The notes beneath the pieces are model-generated. The model made no database searches. It saw only the letters and a program-made list of their open reading frames with translations, and was not told the DNA's origin. Positions 1-8,754 of a stretch of 64,000 bases of DNA are shown here, piece by piece. The stretch is taken from the NCBI RefSeq assembly GCF_008727795.1, contig NZ_CP044222.1, positions 1 through 64,000 of the forward strand, written 5' to 3'. This stretch comes from Nitrincola iocasae (GTDB lineage: Bacteria; Pseudomonadota; Gammaproteobacteria; Pseudomonadales; Balneatricaceae). Numbering within the stretch: the stretch's first letter is position 1; every line of letters starts with the position of its first letter. The position numbers and the translations under genes are program-made.

Positions 1-1566
1 ATGTCAGAAGCGTTATGGGAGCGGTGTTTATCCGGTCTCAGGGAGGAGTTCCCGTCGCAGCAGTTCAACACATGGATACGTCCGCTGCGTCTGGCTGATT
101 GCACAGTTGATCGCCTGATCCTGACTGCACCTAATCGTTTTGTCAAAGATTGGGTGACTGATAAGTACCTTAACCATATTCGCCAGACTTTTATTAATGT
201 CAGTGGCAATCTCAGCGCTGACGTCAGTATAGATATTACCGCTAAACCAAGGGCGGCTAATGGCGAAACCGGTTTTTTGTCGGCTCACGCTCCGCCAGTC
301 GTTCAAGCTGAACCTGAGCAACGACAACCTGAGCAGGTTGTGCGCCTGCAATCGGATGCACCATCCGCAGGTCCGGTTGCTGAGGCCGTGACTGGCGAGG
401 CAAATTACCTGCCTGCCCTCGATGCCACCCCGCCTCAGCAGGTGGGGCTAGCGTTGCAGGATACATCCAGAGAGCCCTCCTTGCCCACTGATGAGCCTCG
501 CCGGCGTTCCTCGCGCAAGGTCGATGTTGAAGGTGGGGTCAAGCATCAATCGAATTTGAATCCTGCATTTACTTTTCACGCTTTCGTCCAGGGTAAGTCC
601 AACCAGTTAGCCCTTGCGGCTGCTCAGCAGGTGGCCGACAATCCGGGTGGCGGTTACAATCCGTTATTTATTTATGGGGGGGTTGGCCTGGGTAAAACGC
701 ATTTGATGCATGCTGTGGGTTGCGAGATGCTCAAGCGTAATCCCAATGCGCGGATAGTCTATCTACACTCAGAGCGCTTTGTAGCCGATATGGTTAAAGC
801 GCTGCAGCTAAATGCTATTAATGATTTCAAACGCTACTACCGTTCTGTTGATGCGCTGTTGATCGATGATATTCAGTTTTTTGCGGGTAAGGAGCGCTCT
901 CAGGAAGAGTTCTTTCATACTTTTAACGCGCTGCTTGAAGGTGGCCAGCAACTGATCCTGACCAGTGATCGCTATCCCAAGGAAATTTCTGGTGTTGAGG
1001 AGCGCCTGAAGTCGCGCTTTGGTTGGGGGCTGACAGTGCCGATTGAGCCTCCTGAACTCGAAACACGTGTAGCTATATTGATGAAAAAAGCCGAGGAAGC
1101 GCGTATCCAGTTACCGGATGATTCAGCCTTTTTCCTGGCACAGAAAATTCGTTCCAACGTGCGGGAGCTTGAAGGTGCACTGAAGCGCGTGATAGCGAAT
1201 GCTCACTTCACTGGTAGTGAGATAAATACACCTTTTATTAAAGAATCGCTGAAAGATCTGCTTGCCCTGCAGGATAAGCAGGTTAGTATTGATAATATTC
1301 AGCGAGTTGTCGCAGATTACTATAAAATTAAGATCAATGATCTTCTTTCGAAGCGTCGTAGTCGTTCTGTTGCTCGACCACGGCAGATGGCTATGTCATT
1401 ATCGAAGGAACTGACCAATCATAGCCTGCCTGAAATTGGCAGCGCTTTTGGTGGTAGAGATCATACGACGGTTCTTCATGCGTGTCGTAAAATAAAGGAG
1501 CTTCGCGAAAGCAACAACGACATTAGTGAAGATTATAAAAACCTGCTGCGTCATCTGACGGCGTAG
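1..1566 (+). CDS. dnaA: Chromosomal replication initiator DnaA
   Basis: DnaA binds DnaA boxes at oriC and opens the duplex to load the replicative helicase. The 521-residue protein has the family order: an N-terminal oligomerisation/helicase-loading domain (about 1-80), a long variable Gln/Pro/Ala-rich linker (about 85-185), the AAA+ core with Walker A GGVGLGKTHL near residue 227 and Walker B LLIDDIQFF near 286, and a C-terminal DNA-binding domain with the DnaA signature (GGRDHTTVLHACRKI) near 480. The linker makes it longer than the 467-residue E. coli protein. It heads a typical dnaA-dnaN-recF-gyrB run. The window begins on its ATG, so its promoter and the probable oriC lie just outside. 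Confidence 0.98.
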   Translation: MSEALWERCLSGLREEFPSQQFNTWIRPLRLADCTVDRLILTAPNRFVKDWVTDKYLNHIRQTFINVSGNLSADVSIDITAKPRAANGETGFLSAHAPPVVQAEPEQRQPEQVVRLQSDAPSAGPVAEAVTGEANYLPALDATPPQQVGLALQDTSREPSLPTDEPRRRSSRKVDVEGGVKHQSNLNPAFTFHAFVQGKSNQLALAAAQQVADNPGGGYNPLFIYGGVGLGKTHLMHAVGCEMLKRNPNARIVYLHSERFVADMVKALQLNAINDFKRYYRSVDALLIDDIQFFAGKERSQEEFFHTFNALLEGGQQLILTSDRYPKEISGVEERLKSRFGWGLTVPIEPPELETRVAILMKKAEEARIQLPDDSAFFLAQKIRSNVRELEGALKRVIANAHFTGSEINTPFIKESLKDLLALQDKQVSIDNIQRVVADYYKIKINDLLSKRRSRSVARPRQMAMSLSKELTNHSLPEIGSAFGGRDHTTVLHACRKIKELRESNNDISEDYKNLLRHLTA

Positions 1567-1595
1567 CGCTCAGATCCTGACCAAGGAATGAAGCC

Positions 1596-2699
1596 ATGAG
1601 ATTCGTCATTTCCAGAGAAGCACTGATCAGACCCTTGCAGTTGGTGGCTGGTGTAGTTGAACGCCGTCAGACCATGCCGGTACTCTCCAATATTCTTCTG
1701 GTTGCTGAGGAGGGTATGCTGTCCCTGACCGGTACCGATCTTGAAGTCGAACTGGTTGCGCGTATTCCGCTGCAGGAACTGTCCGAACCTGGCTCGGTAA
1801 CTGTACCGGCGCGTAAATTAATGGATATCTGTAAGTCTCTTTCAGATGATGCGCTGGTCGAAATCAGCGTCACTGATGAAAAAGCCCGCATTAAAGCTGG
1901 CCGTAGCCGTTTCTCGCTGGCGACGCTACCCGCAGCAGATTTCCCTAATGTCGAAGATAGCCCTGAGGCGATGACCATCTCCTTGCCTCAGTCTGCGTTG
2001 CGTCAGTTGATTGAGAAAACCGGCTTTTCCATGGCGCAGCAGGATGTGCGTTATTACCTCAATGGTATGTTGCTGGAAGTGCGCGATGCCTGCTTGCGTG
2101 CCGTATCGACGGATGGTCATCGTCTGGCAACCTGTCTGACTCCGGTCGAAGCTGAGTCCGGCTTGGAGCACCAGATTATAGTACCGCGTAAAGGTATTCT
2201 GGAACTTGCTCGCTTGCTTCAAGGTGGTGATGCACCGGTTACGCTGGTGATAGGGTCGAGCCATATTCGCGCCGTCGTAGGTGATTTTACTTTTACCTCC
2301 AAACTGGTCGATGGTAAGTTTCCTGATTACAATCGCGTCATTCCTCGCAATGGTGATAAGGTCTTGTTGGGTGACCGACAAGAACTTCGTCAGGTGTTTA
2401 CCCGCATTGCCATACTCTCGAATGAAAAATACCGTGGAGTGCGTCTGAACCTGTCTAATGGTTTGTTGAAGGTCACTGCCAATAACCCGGAGCAGGAAGA
2501 AGCTGAAGAGACACTGGCTATTGATTATGAGGGTCAGGATTTGGAGATCGGCTTTAACGTCAACTATCTGTTAGACGTTCTCTCTATTCTTAATTCTGAT
2601 GTTGTGCGCCTGATTCTCTCGGATGCAAACTCCAGTGCGTTGGTGCAAGGCTATGATGAAAATGACGCTGTTTATGTCGTCATGCCGATGCGTATGTGA
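1596..2699 (+). CDS. dnaN: DNA polymerase III beta sliding clamp
   Basis: The beta clamp forms a ring dimer around DNA and tethers DNA polymerase III and other clamp-binding enzymes. The 367-residue length is normal for the family, and the start (MRFVISREALIRPLQLVAGVV) and the end (YVVMPMRM) are the conserved termini. The start ATG follows an AAGGA ribosome-binding site in the 29-bp gap after dnaA, so the two genes are probably co-transcribed. Confidence 0.98.
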   Translation: MRFVISREALIRPLQLVAGVVERRQTMPVLSNILLVAEEGMLSLTGTDLEVELVARIPLQELSEPGSVTVPARKLMDICKSLSDDALVEISVTDEKARIKAGRSRFSLATLPAADFPNVEDSPEAMTISLPQSALRQLIEKTGFSMAQQDVRYYLNGMLLEVRDACLRAVSTDGHRLATCLTPVEAESGLEHQIIVPRKGILELARLLQGGDAPVTLVIGSSHIRAVVGDFTFTSKLVDGKFPDYNRVIPRNGDKVLLGDRQELRQVFTRIAILSNEKYRGVRLNLSNGLLKVTANNPEQEEAEETLAIDYEGQDLEIGFNVNYLLDVLSILNSDVVRLILSDANSSALVQGYDENDAVYVVMPMRM

Positions 2700-2739
2700 T
2701 CGGGTCGGGGGGAGCTAGCCTCTCTCCTGCTTTCAATTC

Positions 2740-3822
2740 ATGCCTATCTCTGAGTTACAGATTTCCAGAATTCGCAATCTTCAGGCCCCGAGTTTTTCTC
2801 CGGCGTCTCGGATCAATATTATCTCGGGCCAGAATGGCAGTGGTAAAACCAGTATTCTGGAAGCGATTCATTTTTTATCCACAACCCGTTCTTTTCGTAG
2901 CAATGAACTGCGTCATCTGGTTACCCAGGGTGAGTCATCCGCTTTGGTCTTTTCTCGTGTTGAGTCATCTACCCACCCCTTGCCGCTCGGCGTGGAGCGC
3001 ACGCTTGAAGGTGATGTCAGGGTGCGTTTTGATGGCCGCTCACTGGATTCTGCTGAGCTTGCCAGCCTCTTGCCAGTTCAGGTGCTTTATAGTGGTACCT
3101 TTGAATTGCTGGACGGCTCTCCTTCTGTTCGGCGGCAATTTGTTGACTGGGGAGGGTTTCATGCTGACCCGGCGTTTATAACGCTGTGGCGTGGTTTTAA
3201 GCGTGCACTGAAACAAAGAAATTCTTTATTGAAATATGGTAAAATCGACAGGTTCCAGATGCAGGTCTGGGATCGTGAGTTTGTAAGCTACGGCGAGCAG
3301 TTAACCCGTCATCGGCAGGCTTACATTGCCAGGTTGTTACCGGAGTTCAAAGCGATTCTTGCGGTGCTGTTAGGCGATGTTGATGTTGATCTGAAGTTTT
3401 ATCCCGGCTGGGATAGTAAGCGAGATCTAACGGCTGTTTTGGCGGATCAATTTGTTAGAGAGTCAGCTCAAGGTTTTACCCTGTCCGGACCTCAACGTGC
3501 CGATCTGCGCTTTCGTTGCGATGGAGTTAATGCTGCCGATCGTCTCTCACGGGGTCAGAAAAAACTCGTCGTCAGTGCTTTACGCCTGGCGCAAGGGCAA
3601 GTGTTTCGGCAAAAAGCTGATCGGCCTTGTATCTATCTGATTGATGACCTGCCCTCTGAACTGGATGAACCGCATGCCCGATTGTTCTGCCAATTTCTTG
3701 AGCAGAGCCAGGATCAATGCTTCATCACCTGTGTCGACCCAGACACATTAACCGAATTTTGGTCGCCGGATACTGATCTGGCGCTATTTCATCTGGATGC
3801 CGGCCGCTTACTCAGCCGGTGA
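2740..3822 (+). CDS. recF: DNA replication and repair protein RecF
   Basis: RecF is an SMC-like ATPase that helps load RecA at single-strand gaps. Seen: Walker A GQNGSGKTS at about residues 30-38, the ABC-type signature LSRGQKKLVVSALRLAQG near 268, and Walker B IYLIDDLPSELD near 298. The length of 360 is usual. It sits 40 bp after dnaN and 15 bp before gyrB, the standard order. A perfect DnaA box (TTATCCACA at 2875-2883) falls inside the coding sequence, encoded by ordinary codons. Confidence 0.97.
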   Translation: MPISELQISRIRNLQAPSFSPASRINIISGQNGSGKTSILEAIHFLSTTRSFRSNELRHLVTQGESSALVFSRVESSTHPLPLGVERTLEGDVRVRFDGRSLDSAELASLLPVQVLYSGTFELLDGSPSVRRQFVDWGGFHADPAFITLWRGFKRALKQRNSLLKYGKIDRFQMQVWDREFVSYGEQLTRHRQAYIARLLPEFKAILAVLLGDVDVDLKFYPGWDSKRDLTAVLADQFVRESAQGFTLSGPQRADLRFRCDGVNAADRLSRGQKKLVVSALRLAQGQVFRQKADRPCIYLIDDLPSELDEPHARLFCQFLEQSQDQCFITCVDPDTLTEFWSPDTDLALFHLDAGRLLSR

Positions 3823-3837
3823 CGCTAGGAGTGTAAA

Positions 3838-6261
3838 ATGAGTGGTGAAAACCATAGTTATGATTCATCGAGTATCAAAGTTCTGAAAGGACTCGATGCC
3901 GTCAGAAAACGTCCTGGTATGTACATAGGCGATACCGATGATGGCAGTGGTCTGCATCATATGGTATTTGAACTTGTAGATAACGGTATTGACGAAGCGC
4001 TGGCGGGTTATTGCTCAGAAGTTGCGGTTACTATTCATCCTGATGAAAGCGTCACGGTATTTGATAACGGTCGTGGTGTGCCAACCGATATTCATGAAGA
4101 GGAAGGCGTCTCGGCGGCTGAAGTCATCATGACTGTATTACATGCTGGTGGTAAGTTCGACGATAACACTTACAAGGTTTCGGGTGGCTTGCATGGTGTG
4201 GGTGTGTCGGTTGTTAATGCCCTTTCCAGTGAGCTGACTCTGACTATCCGTCGTGACGGTAAGGTGCATGAGCAGGTTTACCGTCATGGTGTTCCGGTTG
4301 CTCCGCTGAAAGTTGTGGGTGAAACCGACTCGACCGGCACTATCGTTCGATTCAAACCTTCAGAAGATACTTTCACCAATATTCATTTTCATTTTGACCT
4401 GCTGGCCAAGCGCTTGCGTGAACTCTCTTTCCTTAACTCAGGTGTGCGTATCCGTCTTAAGGATGAGCGTGCTGGTCGTGAAGAGGTGTTCGAGTATGAA
4501 GGAGGTCTGGCTTCATTTGTTGCCTACTTGAACCAGAGTAAAACCACTGTTAACTCCATTTTTCACTTTAATGCCATGCATGAGAATGGTGTGGGTGTTG
4601 AAGTTGCCATGCAGTGGAACGACAGCTATCAGGAAAGCATTCACTGTTTCGCCAATAATATTCCACAGCGTGACGGCGGTACGCACCTTTCAGGTTTTCG
4701 CGCCTCCCTGACTCGCTGTCTGAATAACTACATAGATAATGAACAGCTGAATAAAAATGGTAAGGTCGCTACCACTGGGGATGATTCCCGTGAGGGGCTA
4801 AACGCTATTATTTCTGTCAAAGTGCCTGATCCTAAGTTCTCTTCTCAGACCAAAGACAAATTAGTCTCATCTGAAGTGAAGTTGGCTGTTGAGCAAATGA
4901 TGGCTCAAAACCTGTCGGACTATCTGCTCGAGAATCCGCAGGATGCCAAAGCGATTGTCTCCAAAATGATTGATGCGGCCCGTGCGCGTGAAGCCGCGCG
5001 TAAAGCACGTGAGATGACTCGTCGTAAAGGGGCGCTGGATGTTGCAGGCTTGCCAGGCAAGTTGGCTGACTGTCAGGAAAAAGATCCGGCGCTGTCAGAA
5101 ATCTACCTGGTGGAGGGTGATTCGGCCGGTGGTTCTGCCAAGCAGGGACGTGATCGTCGTACCCAGGCTATTTTACCGCTCAAGGGTAAGATTCTTAATG
5201 TTGAAAAAGCCCGTTTTGATAAGATGCTCACCTCGGCTGAGGTTGGTACCCTGATTACGGCCTTGGGTTGCGGTATTGGTCGGGATGAATTCAATCCGGA
5301 TAAATTGCGTTATCACTCCATTATTATCATGACCGATGCCGATGTGGATGGCTCGCACATCCGTACTCTGCTACTGACCTTCTTCTACCGTCAGATGCCT
5401 GAGTTGATTGAGCGTGGCCATGTGTATATTGCTCAGCCGCCGCTGTACAAAGTGCGTAAAGGTAAGCAAGAGCAATATCTTAAAGATGAAGCTGCCCTGG
5501 AGCAGTACTTGCTACAGGGTGCGTTGGACGGTACGCAATTGTTTCCAACGGCTGATGCACCGCCAATTTCAGGTGCGGCGCTAGAAAAGCTGATCTCACG
5601 CTATCGTCATGTTGAATCATTGATTGACCGAATTAGCCGTGTATACCCACGCTCTGTTTTGGGTCAGTTGATGTATCTGAAAAAACTGGACGTTGATTCG
5701 CTTTATAATAAAGAAGCGGTTTCTACCTGGGTTGAGCAGTTATCCGTCTACCTTTCAGATCATGTGAGTTCTTCCTCATCCTGGTACAGCTGTTCAGTAG
5801 CCGAAGATCGTGAACACAGTCAGTTTATCCCGGTAGTGATGTTCACCCAGCACGGCAATGATATTACCTATCGCTTTGATCAGGAGTTCTTCCGTTCACG
5901 TGATTATCAATCCATTGCTGAGCTGGGTGAGGAGTTACAGGGTTTGCTGGAAGAAGGTGCTTACCTTCAGCGCGGAGAGCGCGTCTACCCCTTGCGTAAT
6001 CTGGGGGATGGTATTACCTGGTTGCTGGATATTTCCCGTCGTGGTAATAATGTACAGCGCTACAAAGGTCTGGGTGAAATGAACCCGGATCAGCTATGGG
6101 AAACTACCATGGACCCTGACGCCCGCCGTATGCTTCAAGTTACCATCGATGATGTGATTGGCGCTGACAAACTCTTCTCTACCCTGATGGGCGATGATGT
6201 CGAACCGCGTCGTGCATTCATCGAACTGAATGCGTTGAATGTTTCTAACCTTGATGTTTGA
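3838..6261 (+). CDS. gyrB: DNA gyrase subunit B
   Basis: GyrB provides the ATPase of DNA gyrase, which introduces negative supercoils. The 807-residue protein shows the GHKL ATP-binding motifs (ELVDNGIDEALAG, DNGRGVPTD, GGLHGVGVSVVNAL), the transducer domain, and a Toprim domain with the EGDSAGGSAKQGRDR and DADVDGSHIRTLLLTFFYRQ motifs; the C-terminus has the GyrB tail (QRYKGLGEMNPDQLWETTMDP). The start ATG is preceded by TAGGAG. An intrinsic terminator follows the stop codon, closing the dnaA-dnaN-recF-gyrB block. Confidence 0.98.
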   Translation: MSGENHSYDSSSIKVLKGLDAVRKRPGMYIGDTDDGSGLHHMVFELVDNGIDEALAGYCSEVAVTIHPDESVTVFDNGRGVPTDIHEEEGVSAAEVIMTVLHAGGKFDDNTYKVSGGLHGVGVSVVNALSSELTLTIRRDGKVHEQVYRHGVPVAPLKVVGETDSTGTIVRFKPSEDTFTNIHFHFDLLAKRLRELSFLNSGVRIRLKDERAGREEVFEYEGGLASFVAYLNQSKTTVNSIFHFNAMHENGVGVEVAMQWNDSYQESIHCFANNIPQRDGGTHLSGFRASLTRCLNNYIDNEQLNKNGKVATTGDDSREGLNAIISVKVPDPKFSSQTKDKLVSSEVKLAVEQMMAQNLSDYLLENPQDAKAIVSKMIDAARAREAARKAREMTRRKGALDVAGLPGKLADCQEKDPALSEIYLVEGDSAGGSAKQGRDRRTQAILPLKGKILNVEKARFDKMLTSAEVGTLITALGCGIGRDEFNPDKLRYHSIIIMTDADVDGSHIRTLLLTFFYRQMPELIERGHVYIAQPPLYKVRKGKQEQYLKDEAALEQYLLQGALDGTQLFPTADAPPISGAALEKLISRYRHVESLIDRISRVYPRSVLGQLMYLKKLDVDSLYNKEAVSTWVEQLSVYLSDHVSSSSSWYSCSVAEDREHSQFIPVVMFTQHGNDITYRFDQEFFRSRDYQSIAELGEELQGLLEEGAYLQRGERVYPLRNLGDGITWLLDISRRGNNVQRYKGLGEMNPDQLWETTMDPDARRMLQVTIDDVIGADKLFSTLMGDDVEPRRAFIELNALNVSNLDV

Positions 6262-6282
6262 TCGTTAGCAGCACATAACATC

Positions 6283-6305
6283 AGGAGGCCTAGGCCTCCT
6301 TTTTT
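6283..6305 (+). terminator. Intrinsic terminator after gyrB
   Basis: AGGAGGCC (6283-6290) and GGCCTCCT (6293-6300) are perfect inverted arms around a 2-nt centre, followed directly by a run of T. It lies 21 bp after the gyrB stop codon. Confidence 0.85.
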
Positions 6306-6525
6306 ATGTACAGGATGTACGGTATACCACGAGCGCATGGATGCGCAGGAGTGGTGCATGTACAGGATGTACGTGCAGAAAACCGCTCCTGCGTTTTCTG
6401 TATAAGTGCCATTCTTGGCGCGATATGCCATGAGCGCATGTGCTGGCATAAATTGTTCCTGTGTTTTTCTGCACAAACGAAGTCCTTGGTGGATATACCG
6501 TGGGTGTATGTGCAGGATTTGCTAT
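6306..6525. repeat. Degenerate 70-bp intergenic repeats
   Basis: The gyrB-glyS gap holds imperfect tandem copies. A unit starting GCTCCTGCGTTTTCTG at 6385 recurs as GTTCCTGTGTTTTTCTG at 6455, a 70-bp step. GATATGCCATGAGCGCATG at 6422 recurs as GATATACCGTGGGTGTATG at 6492, and an older partial copy (GGTATACCACGAGCGCATG) sits at 6321. TGTACAGGATGTAC also appears twice (about 6307 and 6360). The short frames that cross this stretch have no ribosome-binding sites and look non-coding. Such decayed repeats occur between genes in many marine gammaproteobacteria; function unknown. Confidence 0.6.
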
Positions 6526-6554
6526 TAGTTAACCTCCCCTGTTTTTTATGACTT

Positions 6555-6570
6555 TGTTTCATGTGAAACA
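6555..6570. other. parS-like ParB-binding site 1
   Basis: TGTTTCATGTGAAACA differs from the ParB consensus palindrome TGTTTCACGTGAAACA at one central base. It is the first of three such sites in the gyrB-glyS gap. Confidence 0.8.
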
Positions 6571-6594
6571 AGTTAGCTATACTTTCTCTGGCTG

Positions 6595-6610
6595 CATTTC
6601 ATATGAAACA
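6595..6610. other. parS-like ParB-binding site 2 (degenerate)
   Basis: CATTTCATATGAAACA keeps the TTTCA and TGAAACA arms but differs from the consensus at four positions. It lies exactly 40 bp after the first site, so it may be a weaker or decaying site. Confidence 0.55.
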
Positions 6611-6634
6611 AACTACTCATACTTCCTTTACCGG

Positions 6635-6650
6635 TGTTCCACGTGAAACA
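6635..6650. other. parS ParB-binding site 3
   Basis: TGTTCCACGTGAAACA fits the general parS consensus TGTTNCACGTGAAACA exactly. It is 40 bp after site 2. Location about 6.6 kb from dnaA is typical of origin-proximal parS sites, where ParB loads to segregate the origin. Confidence 0.85.
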
Positions 6651-6663
6651 TCCAGGCAATAAA

Positions 6664-6687
6664 AAACCCTGCAAGCAGGGTTTTTAG
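6664..6687 (-). terminator. Intrinsic terminator after glyS
   Basis: AAACCCTGC and GCAGGGTTT (6664-6672 and 6675-6683) form a 9-bp stem with a 2-nt centre. A-rich sequence on the left gives a U run for minus-strand transcripts; T-rich sequence on the right would also serve the plus strand. It lies just after the glyS stop codon. Confidence 0.85.
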
Positions 6688-6705
6688 GAATCGTTAGAGC
6701 GCTGG

Positions 6706-8754
6706 CTAGAGTAGCGAAATATCTGCAGTGCCAAGAAACAATTCGCGAAGCTGCGCAAGCAATGCTAAACGGTTGTGTCTGGTAGCATCATCCTCAGCCA
6801 TAACCATCACTTCATCAAAGAAGCGGTTTACTTGAGGATTCAATGCCGCAAGCAAAGTCATGGCTTCCGGGTACTTGCCTTGAGCAAACAAGGGTTGGGT
6901 CTGCTTGCTTAGTACTGAAACAGCTGCAGCCAAATCTTTTTCAGCATCTTCAGTAAGAAGTGTCGAGTCCACAACTCCAGAAGAATCAGCAGTGATCTGC
7001 TTTGCCAAAATATTGGCTACACGTTTGTTTGCGGCGGCAAGCTCTTGGGCTTCAGGCAATTGCGCGAAGTTGGAAACGGCAATAACACGTTTATTGAAAT
7101 CAAGCGGCCGTGTCGGTCTTAGTGCATGTACTGCTTGATAAACAGATACAGAAACGCCCTTCTCTTCATACCAGGCCCGTAGGCGCTCCAGCATAAAGTC
7201 GATCACGCGGTCTGATACATCAGCGCTGCCTGGAAGATCAGGGTAGTTAGAAGCAGCAAGTTGAACCAGTTGTGCCAGGTCGAGATCCAGAGAGTGCTCA
7301 ATAATAATGCGCAGTACGCCCAATGATTGGCGACGTAGTGCGAAAGGATCCTTGGAGCCTGTGGGTGGTTGGTTGATAGCAAAAAGCCCCGTAATGGTAT
7401 CAATGCGGTCTGCTAAAGCCAAAGCCATGCCCGTCTTGGTGCTGGGAAGTTCATCCCCAGAAAAGCGTGGCATATATTGCTCGTTAAGCGCCAGAGCAAC
7501 TTCGTCTTCTTCACCATCGTGCTTAGCATAGTAATAACCCATCAAGCCTTGAAGCTCGGTGAATTCAAATACCATGTTAGTCATCAAGTCACACTTGCAC
7601 AGTGAGGCCGCACGTTCGGCAAACTCAGGATTACCATCAATCAGGCGAGCAATGCTGCTGGCAAGTTTGCAGACACGTTTAGTCTTGTCATGCAGAGTGC
7701 CGAGGTCGTGCTGAAACACAATGCTCTTGAGTTTGTCGGTGCGGGAAGCCAAGGAAGACTGACGATCTTGCTCAAAGAAAAATGCTGCATCTGCCAGGCG
7801 TGGCCGAATAACCTTTTCATTACCTGAAACGATCTGCGCTGGGTCGAGCGATTCTATATTAGCTACTGTAATAAAATACGGCAGTAGTTTGCCTTCGGTA
7901 CTAATCAGATGGAAATATTTCTGATTGCTCTTCATTGAAGAGATTAGTGCCTCAGAAGGTACCTCAAGAAAGCGTTCCTCGAATCGACCAGTTAAAGCTA
8001 CTGGCCATTCGTTAAGAGCACAAACCTCTTCCAGCAGGTCTTCATCAATAACCACTTCAGCATTTACTTTCCGTGCTTCGGCTAATACCTGGTCACGAAT
8101 TTTTTCCATGCGCTGAGCGAAATCGACAATCACTTTGCCCGGTGCCAGCAGTTTAGGCTGATAGTCGCTGGGTGATAATAGCTCAATATCATGTGGATAA
8201 TGAAAGCGATGGCCACGTGATTTACGACCAGATTTCAGGCCTAAAATTTCACAGGGAATAACGTATTCGCCAAAGAGCATAACTAACCAGTGGACGGGCC
8301 GTACAAACTCAGTCCGACTGCTACCCCAGCGCATGCGTTTTGGAATCGGTAAATTGTTGAGGGATTCGGCTACTATTTCAGGCAGTAGTTCCTGGGCTGA
8401 TTTACCTGCCTCAATACCTCGATGAACAAAGTAGCTGCCCTTGCCTACTTCGGTCTGAATCAGGTCTTCAACAGTCACGCCACAAGAGCGGGCAAAGCCT
8501 TCAACGGCTTTAGCTGGTGCTTGAGTGGCTGGGCCGCGTTTTTCAAATTCACGATCAGGTTGACGTTCGGCTAAAGCCGTAACCTTAACGGCCAATCGAC
8601 GCGGTGCGGCAAAATAGCAGGCACTGTCATAGCTTAATCCTGCTTGTTGCAAGCCAGTCTCTATACCGCCTAAAAATGCGTTGGCAAGTGTTTTTAAAGA
8701 GGTAGGTGGTAGTTCTTCTGTACCAATTTCTACCAGAAAATCCTGTGCAGACAT
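6706..8754 (-). CDS. glyS: Glycine--tRNA ligase beta subunit
   Basis: GlyS is the large subunit of the bacterial alpha2-beta2 glycyl-tRNA synthetase and carries tRNA-binding and C-terminal anticodon-binding (DALR-like) regions. The 682-residue length and the opening SAQDFLVEIGTEELPPTSL, with downstream motifs such as KRMRWGSSRTEFVRPVHWLV, are diagnostic. Its ATG overlaps the glyQ stop codon by one base (TAATG), so translation is probably coupled. A terminator follows immediately. Confidence 0.97.
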   Translation of the reverse strand: MSAQDFLVEIGTEELPPTSLKTLANAFLGGIETGLQQAGLSYDSACYFAAPRRLAVKVTALAERQPDREFEKRGPATQAPAKAVEGFARSCGVTVEDLIQTEVGKGSYFVHRGIEAGKSAQELLPEIVAESLNNLPIPKRMRWGSSRTEFVRPVHWLVMLFGEYVIPCEILGLKSGRKSRGHRFHYPHDIELLSPSDYQPKLLAPGKVIVDFAQRMEKIRDQVLAEARKVNAEVVIDEDLLEEVCALNEWPVALTGRFEERFLEVPSEALISSMKSNQKYFHLISTEGKLLPYFITVANIESLDPAQIVSGNEKVIRPRLADAAFFFEQDRQSSLASRTDKLKSIVFQHDLGTLHDKTKRVCKLASSIARLIDGNPEFAERAASLCKCDLMTNMVFEFTELQGLMGYYYAKHDGEEDEVALALNEQYMPRFSGDELPSTKTGMALALADRIDTITGLFAINQPPTGSKDPFALRRQSLGVLRIIIEHSLDLDLAQLVQLAASNYPDLPGSADVSDRVIDFMLERLRAWYEEKGVSVSVYQAVHALRPTRPLDFNKRVIAVSNFAQLPEAQELAAANKRVANILAKQITADSSGVVDSTLLTEDAEKDLAAAVSVLSKQTQPLFAQGKYPEAMTLLAALNPQVNRFFDEVMVMAEDDATRHNRLALLAQLRELFLGTADISLL

